Shown piece after piece: positions 60,119 through 64,000 of a DNA stretch of 64,000 nucleotides. This stretch comes from Ralstonia wenshanensis (GTDB lineage Bacteria > Pseudomonadota > Gammaproteobacteria > Burkholderiales > Burkholderiaceae), in NCBI RefSeq assembly GCF_021173085.1, contig NZ_CP076412.1, positions 1,674,001-1,738,000 on the forward strand, written 5' to 3'. The notes below the pieces were generated by a model. That model saw only the letters and a program-made list of their open reading frames with translations, did no database searches and had not been told where the DNA came from. Made by a program: the position numbers and the translations under genes. Every line of letters starts with the position of its first letter. Within the stretch, counting starts at the first letter, position 1.

Positions 60119-61075
60119 ATGTTTGCGTTGTCCCCGTCTCTTGTCATCGCCGAAGATGTGGCGGAATGCTCCGTCCCCGCTGGATGCGCGGCGTCTGGGG
60201 AGCGTTCGCTCATGCCGAAAGCCTCGACGGTGCCATTACCGGAGGCGCTACATCCGGCTCTGTGGAGCGCTGGCCGCCTGGCGCGAGGCGATGGGCGCGT
60301 TCTGGCCACTGGATATGACTCGCTGAATGCCGAGTTGCCCGGTGGTGGTTGGCCCCTCAGCGGGCTGACCGAACTGCTGTGTCCACAATCCGGTATTGGT
60401 GAATGCCGGTTGCTGCGCCCGGCGTTGTCTACGCTGTGCGCGAGCGCGGGGCGCATCGCGCTGATTGCTCCGCCGCATTTGCCGAACGCAGTGAGGCTGG
60501 CGGGCTGGGATTTCTCTCCTGAACAAATCGTTTGGGTGCGCGCTGACAAGCCGGCTGATCTTCTGTGGGCAACCGAGCAGGTTCTGCGCAGCAAGGCTTT
60601 CGGTGGTGTGCTGATCTGGTTGAACCGGGCACGCTCAGAAGAGTTGCGCAGGCTGCAGGTGCTGGCCCAAGCGGGAGAGAGCGCCATTTGGGTGTTTAGG
60701 CCAGCACAGGCGCAGCGTGAGTCGTCACCAGCGGTGCTGCGGCTGGGGTTGGAGCCGGCGGGCGCCGATGCGCTGTCCATTCTTTTCCATAAGCGGCGCG
60801 GGCCGTTGCGTGAATCACCGTTGCTGCTACCGTTGGCCGACCCGCTTCGGGCCGGTCGCGCTTCTGTGCGTCCGTTGCCTGTACCGCCCGTCGAGCCGTT
60901 CATCATGGATCCGGCCACGGCGAATTTGCTCGCCGCGCTTTCATCTCCTTCGTCTTCTGTGACGTTCGACGCTTTGTCGGACGTTTCCGATCCAAACACT
61001 CTCGATCATGCCGTTCTGGATCGCGGTGCATCTGCCCCGTCTCCCACTCGACGCGCTTCGACCCCGGTGGTCTGA
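60119..61075 (+). CDS. imuA: SOS mutagenesis accessory protein ImuA
   Basis: 318-residue RecA-like/SulA-related protein of damage-inducible mutagenesis cassettes. Core blocks are LSGLTELLCPQSGIGECRLLRPAL, WDFSPEQIVWVRADKPADLLWATEQVL and the FRPAQAQRESSPAVLRL end. An alternative start MPKASTVPLPEALHPALW at 60212 fits the family's usual N-terminus better, but the ATG at 60119 is retained given the SOS box at 60076. The C-terminus overlaps imuB by 68 nt. Confidence 0.9.
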   Translation: MFALSPSLVIAEDVAECSVPAGCAASGERSLMPKASTVPLPEALHPALWSAGRLARGDGRVLATGYDSLNAELPGGGWPLSGLTELLCPQSGIGECRLLRPALSTLCASAGRIALIAPPHLPNAVRLAGWDFSPEQIVWVRADKPADLLWATEQVLRSKAFGGVLIWLNRARSEELRRLQVLAQAGESAIWVFRPAQAQRESSPAVLRLGLEPAGADALSILFHKRRGPLRESPLLLPLADPLRAGRASVRPLPVPPVEPFIMDPATANLLAALSSPSSSVTFDALSDVSDPNTLDHAVLDRGASAPSPTRRASTPVV

Positions 61076-62591
61076 CCCAGCCGCGCTGCCTTTGCCGGTG
61101 GTGGTGCTGGAGCAGGAGCGCGTGGTGTCGGTCAACCGTTTGGCGATGCGCGAAGGCGTACACGCAGGCCTGCGCCGGGCAGGTGCGCAGGCGTTGGTAC
61201 CGCACGCTGTACAGCTTGACCGTGACGTGGCGGCCGAGGCGCGGTTGCTGCAATCGCTGGCGCTGGCGCTGCTGGCATTCACTCCGCATGTCACGTTGGA
61301 CGTGGTGGATGAGGCGACTGTTTTGCTAGAGGTCGAGGCCAGCTTGCGGCTGTTCGGCGGGCATCGCGCGCTGTGTCGGGCGGTGAGGTATTGCGCGGTT
61401 CGGTTGGGCGCCATGCCGCAGCTTGGCACCGGGCCGACGGCACGCGGTGCGGCATGGCTTGCCAGTGCGCAACCGGCGCCGATGCGTGGCCGTCGTCGCA
61501 CAGCAGCAAGTCAAGGGCGCGCGCGGAGGGCAGTGCGGCAGGAGCGGTTGTCGGCGTTGCTTGATCAATTGCCGGTCGATGCGGTGGCGCGACTCACGCG
61601 GCCCGATTGGCTTGAAGGCCTCGGCTGCCGCACACTGGGCGATTTGCGCGAGTTGCCGCGTAGCGGCCTGCGGCGGCGCTGCGGGCCGGTGTTGGTGGAT
61701 ACGCTCGACGCCGCTTATGGCAACGGGCACGAGAGCTTTACGTGGTTTACCGCGCCGTTGCGCTTTGATGTGTCGTTGGAATTGCCAGGACGCATCGATA
61801 ACGCGGAAGGGGTGCTGGCAGCCTCGGAGCAATTGTTGTTGCAGCTGGTCGGCTGGTTGTCGGCGCTTCAATTGGGCGCCAAAACGTATCGACTCTCGCT
61901 GGAGCACGAACGCCGGCGTGGTCGAGGCAGTAATGAGGCGGCCTCATCCACACCGGTGGAGATCGCGCTGGCACAGCCGGTTCGCACGCTGGCGCACTTG
62001 TCGCGGGTACTGCATGAACGCGTGCATCGGCTCACGCTGATCGCTCCGGTGGTCGAACTGCGTTTGACGGTGACCGACGCCACGCCGCTCGCGCCGCCTA
62101 CGGAATCTCTGTTTCCAGAGCCCGGTGGTCGCGCTGAAGATGCCGCACGCCTGATCGACACGCTGATCGCCCGGCTGGGTGCTGAGAACGTGCGTCATCC
62201 GCAGCCATGTGCCGACCATCGCCCTGAGCGCGCCAACCACTGGGTCGAGGTAAATGCCGCAACCACCGCGCAGAGCCGTGCGACCGCGCGTCAGGCATTG
62301 GCGCAGTGGCATGCGCAGCAGCCGGAGCGCCCGCTGTGGCTGCTGGAGAAACCGATCCCGCTGCTGACACGTCAGCACTATCCGTATTACCGCGGGCTGT
62401 TGCGGCTGGTGTCGATGCCCGAGCGCATTGAATCCGGCTGGTGGGACGACGACCTCATCAAGCGTGATTACTTCATCGCCGCCGGAGAAAAAGGCGAGCG
62501 TTACTGGGTGTATCGCGAGCGCGTTTCCGCAAGCAAAACCAATGCGGCAGACGAGGACGTTCGCTGGTATCTGCACGGCTTGTTCGGCTAA
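61008..62591 (+). CDS. imuB: Y-family polymerase-like protein ImuB
   Basis: 527-residue DinB-related protein. Where active Y-family polymerases have the D-M-D metal motif, it reads FWIAVHLPRLPLDALR, and the second acidic motif is VVDEATVLLEVEASLRLFGG. It is thus the expected catalytically inactive adaptor linking ImuA, DnaE2 and the beta clamp. Finger/palm HhH region at LEGLGCRTLGDLRELPRSGL. Ends YLHGLFG. dnaE2 begins 7 nt later. Confidence 0.93.
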   Translation: MPFWIAVHLPRLPLDALRPRWSDPAALPLPVVVLEQERVVSVNRLAMREGVHAGLRRAGAQALVPHAVQLDRDVAAEARLLQSLALALLAFTPHVTLDVVDEATVLLEVEASLRLFGGHRALCRAVRYCAVRLGAMPQLGTGPTARGAAWLASAQPAPMRGRRRTAASQGRARRAVRQERLSALLDQLPVDAVARLTRPDWLEGLGCRTLGDLRELPRSGLRRRCGPVLVDTLDAAYGNGHESFTWFTAPLRFDVSLELPGRIDNAEGVLAASEQLLLQLVGWLSALQLGAKTYRLSLEHERRRGRGSNEAASSTPVEIALAQPVRTLAHLSRVLHERVHRLTLIAPVVELRLTVTDATPLAPPTESLFPEPGGRAEDAARLIDTLIARLGAENVRHPQPCADHRPERANHWVEVNAATTAQSRATARQALAQWHAQQPERPLWLLEKPIPLLTRQHYPYYRGLLRLVSMPERIESGWWDDDLIKRDYFIAAGEKGERYWVYRERVSASKTNAADEDVRWYLHGLFG

Positions 62592-62598
62592 GCACGTC

Positions 62599-64000
62599 AT
62601 GACTTCGGCCACGCCACTCTCCGTTCTGCCCGACTATGCCGAGCTGCATTGCATCAGCAACTTCACGTTCCTGACCGGCGCGTCGCATCCCCACGAGCTG
62701 GTGGAGCGCGCCAAGCTGTATGGTTATCAAGCGCTGGCGCTGACCGACGAATGCTCTGTGGCGGGCACGGCGCGAGCGCTTGTGGCTTCCAAGGAACACG
62801 AACTGAAGCTCATCATCGGCAGCCGCTTTACGGTGCGCAATGCCGATGGCGAACCCTGGCTGCGGCTGGTGCTGCTGGCGCAGAACATCGAGGGGTACGG
62901 CAACCTGAGCGAGATCATCACGCACGCGCGGCTGGCAGCGCCCAAGGGCGAATACCGCTTGCTGGCTGACGATTTGGCCGCGCCCCAAGGTGAACTCGCT
63001 CACCTGCGCGGCGTGCCCGACTGCCTTGCGATTCTGCTGCCCGATTACGATCCCGACCCGCAGCAATTGCTGGCGCAGGCGTGGTGGTGCCAACGCGTGT
63101 TCGCTGATCGGCTATCGATTGCGCTGGAGTTGCCGCTACGGCACGCGGACGACCGCCATCGCGGCACGGTCGCGGCGGTGTCGGAACAGATCGATGTGCC
63201 CATGGTCGCGACCGGCGGCGTGCAGATGCACACGCGCCAACGCAAGCCGCTGCATGACGTGCTGACGGCCATCCGCCTGTCGAAGCCGCTTTCGAAGTGC
63301 GGATTGGAACTTGCACCCAGCGCTGAGCAGGCGATGCGCACGCGCATGCAGCTCGCGTTTCTTTATCCAGACAAGCGTGGCGAGAAGATCCTGCGTCGGA
63401 CAGTGGAGCTGGCGGCGTTGTGCAATTTTTCTCTCGACGAGATCGAATACGAATATCCGAGCGAAGTCGTACCGGAAGGCATGACGCCGACCGAATACCT
63501 GCGCGCCGAAACGCTCGCTGGTGCCGCGCGACGCTATCCGAATGGTGTGTCGGAGAAGGTGCACGCGCAGATTCAGGAGGAACTCGGGCTGATTGCCGAA
63601 CTGGGTTACGAACCGTTTTTCCTGACCGTCTATGACGTGGTGAAGTTCGCCCATAGTGAGAAGATCCTTTGCCAGGGGCGCGGCTCGGCGGCCAACTCGG
63701 CGGTGTGCTATTGCCTGGGGATTACCGAGGTGAACCCGGACAGCGGCAACACGCTGTTCGCACGCTTTCTTTCGCGTGCGCGCAATGAGCCGCCCGACAT
63801 CGACGTCGATTTCGAACATCAGCGCCGCGAAGAGGTCATCCAGTACATCTACAACAAGTACGGCGTGACCCGCACCGCGCTGGCGGCGGCGCTCATCACC
63901 TACCGCACGCGTAGCGCACTGCGCGATGTCGGCCGCGCGCTCGGCATCGATCTGGGGATCATCGAGCAGGTGGCCAAGGGGCAGGCGTGGTGGGATAGCC
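62599..64000 (+). CDS. dnaE2: Error-prone DNA polymerase DnaE2 (3' end outside the window)
   Basis: C-family alpha-subunit-like polymerase responsible for damage-induced mutagenesis and lesion bypass. The 467 codons present include the PHP domain start (YAELHCISNFTFLTGASHP, ALALTDECSVAG) and palm motifs CQGRGSAANSAVCYCLGI and PPDIDVDFEHQRREEVIQYI, with the catalytic Asp residues in DIDVDF. Its PHP lacks some metal residues of DnaE1, as is typical. The gene continues beyond 64000. Co-transcribed with imuA and imuB. Confidence 0.95.
   Translation, partial: MTSATPLSVLPDYAELHCISNFTFLTGASHPHELVERAKLYGYQALALTDECSVAGTARALVASKEHELKLIIGSRFTVRNADGEPWLRLVLLAQNIEGYGNLSEIITHARLAAPKGEYRLLADDLAAPQGELAHLRGVPDCLAILLPDYDPDPQQLLAQAWWCQRVFADRLSIALELPLRHADDRHRGTVAAVSEQIDVPMVATGGVQMHTRQRKPLHDVLTAIRLSKPLSKCGLELAPSAEQAMRTRMQLAFLYPDKRGEKILRRTVELAALCNFSLDEIEYEYPSEVVPEGMTPTEYLRAETLAGAARRYPNGVSEKVHAQIQEELGLIAELGYEPFFLTVYDVVKFAHSEKILCQGRGSAANSAVCYCLGITEVNPDSGNTLFARFLSRARNEPPDIDVDFEHQRREEVIQYIYNKYGVTRTALAAALITYRTRSALRDVGRALGIDLGIIEQVAKGQAWWDS

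Overview
The window is GC-rich betaproteobacterial DNA. The 16S rRNA gene, the 16S - tRNA-Ile - tRNA-Ala - 23S - 5S order, the many LysR/IclR-controlled aromatic catabolism genes and a Ralstonia-type dispersed hairpin repeat all suggest a Ralstonia chromosome, probably of the R. pickettii lineage. The genus is inferred from sequence reading, not from a search.

Layout. (1) 1-4410: start of metE with divergent metR, a second LysR regulator, an acyl-CoA dehydrogenase and a PaiB-like FMN-binding protein. (2) 4453-9902: homogentisate catabolism (hmgA, fahA), an aromatic-acid MFS transporter and its divergent LysR regulator; no maleylacetoacetate isomerase gene is present. (3) 9906-17054: a divergent 2-keto-3-deoxy sugar acid locus. 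On one side are kdgT, an NTF2-like secreted protein, a BDH2/ketodeoxyfuconate-dehydrogenase-like SDR and a diketo-acid hydrolase. On the other are kduI, kduD, an IclR regulator (kdgR-like) and an aldo/keto reductase. Two related palindromes lie between the divergent promoters. (4) 17051-18935: rtcB-prfH, a two-gene RNA-repair/ribosome-rescue operon preceded by a possible 14-residue leader ORF. (5) 19057-26837: a flavin hydroxylase, a divergent-motif metallo-beta-lactamase-fold protein and a DUF2783 protein, with a divergent IclR regulator and a branched-chain-type ABC importer (one permease, one permease-ATPase fusion, one ATPase) lacking a binding-protein gene. (6) 26856-34846: small accessory genes (secreted proline-rich protein, acetyltransferases, D-amino acid aminotransferase, hydrolase, LysR/DUF2798 pair, AraC/TetR pair with two tandem operators). 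(7) 35029-49171: a long one-direction catabolic operon (Rieske oxygenase, SDRs, cupin, hydrolase, IclR regulator, ThDP enzyme, aspartate-dehydrogenase-like enzyme, aldehyde dehydrogenase, extradiol-type dioxygenase, VanB-type reductase), followed by a porin and an MFS transporter. Similar palindromes sit before the first gene and before the porin. (8) 49238-53991: tartronate-semialdehyde reductase type enzyme and assorted membrane or secreted proteins. (9) 54366-59830: a complete rrn operon with promoter, two boxA elements and a terminator. (10) 60076-64000: SOS-controlled imuA-imuB-dnaE2 mutagenesis cassette with a perfect LexA-type box; dnaE2 runs off the end.

The best candidates for under-described biology are the catabolic operon of region 7, whose substrate I cannot assign, and the possible non-phosphorylative sugar-acid route of region 3. 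The rtcB-prfH repair pair with its leader ORF is also worth attention.
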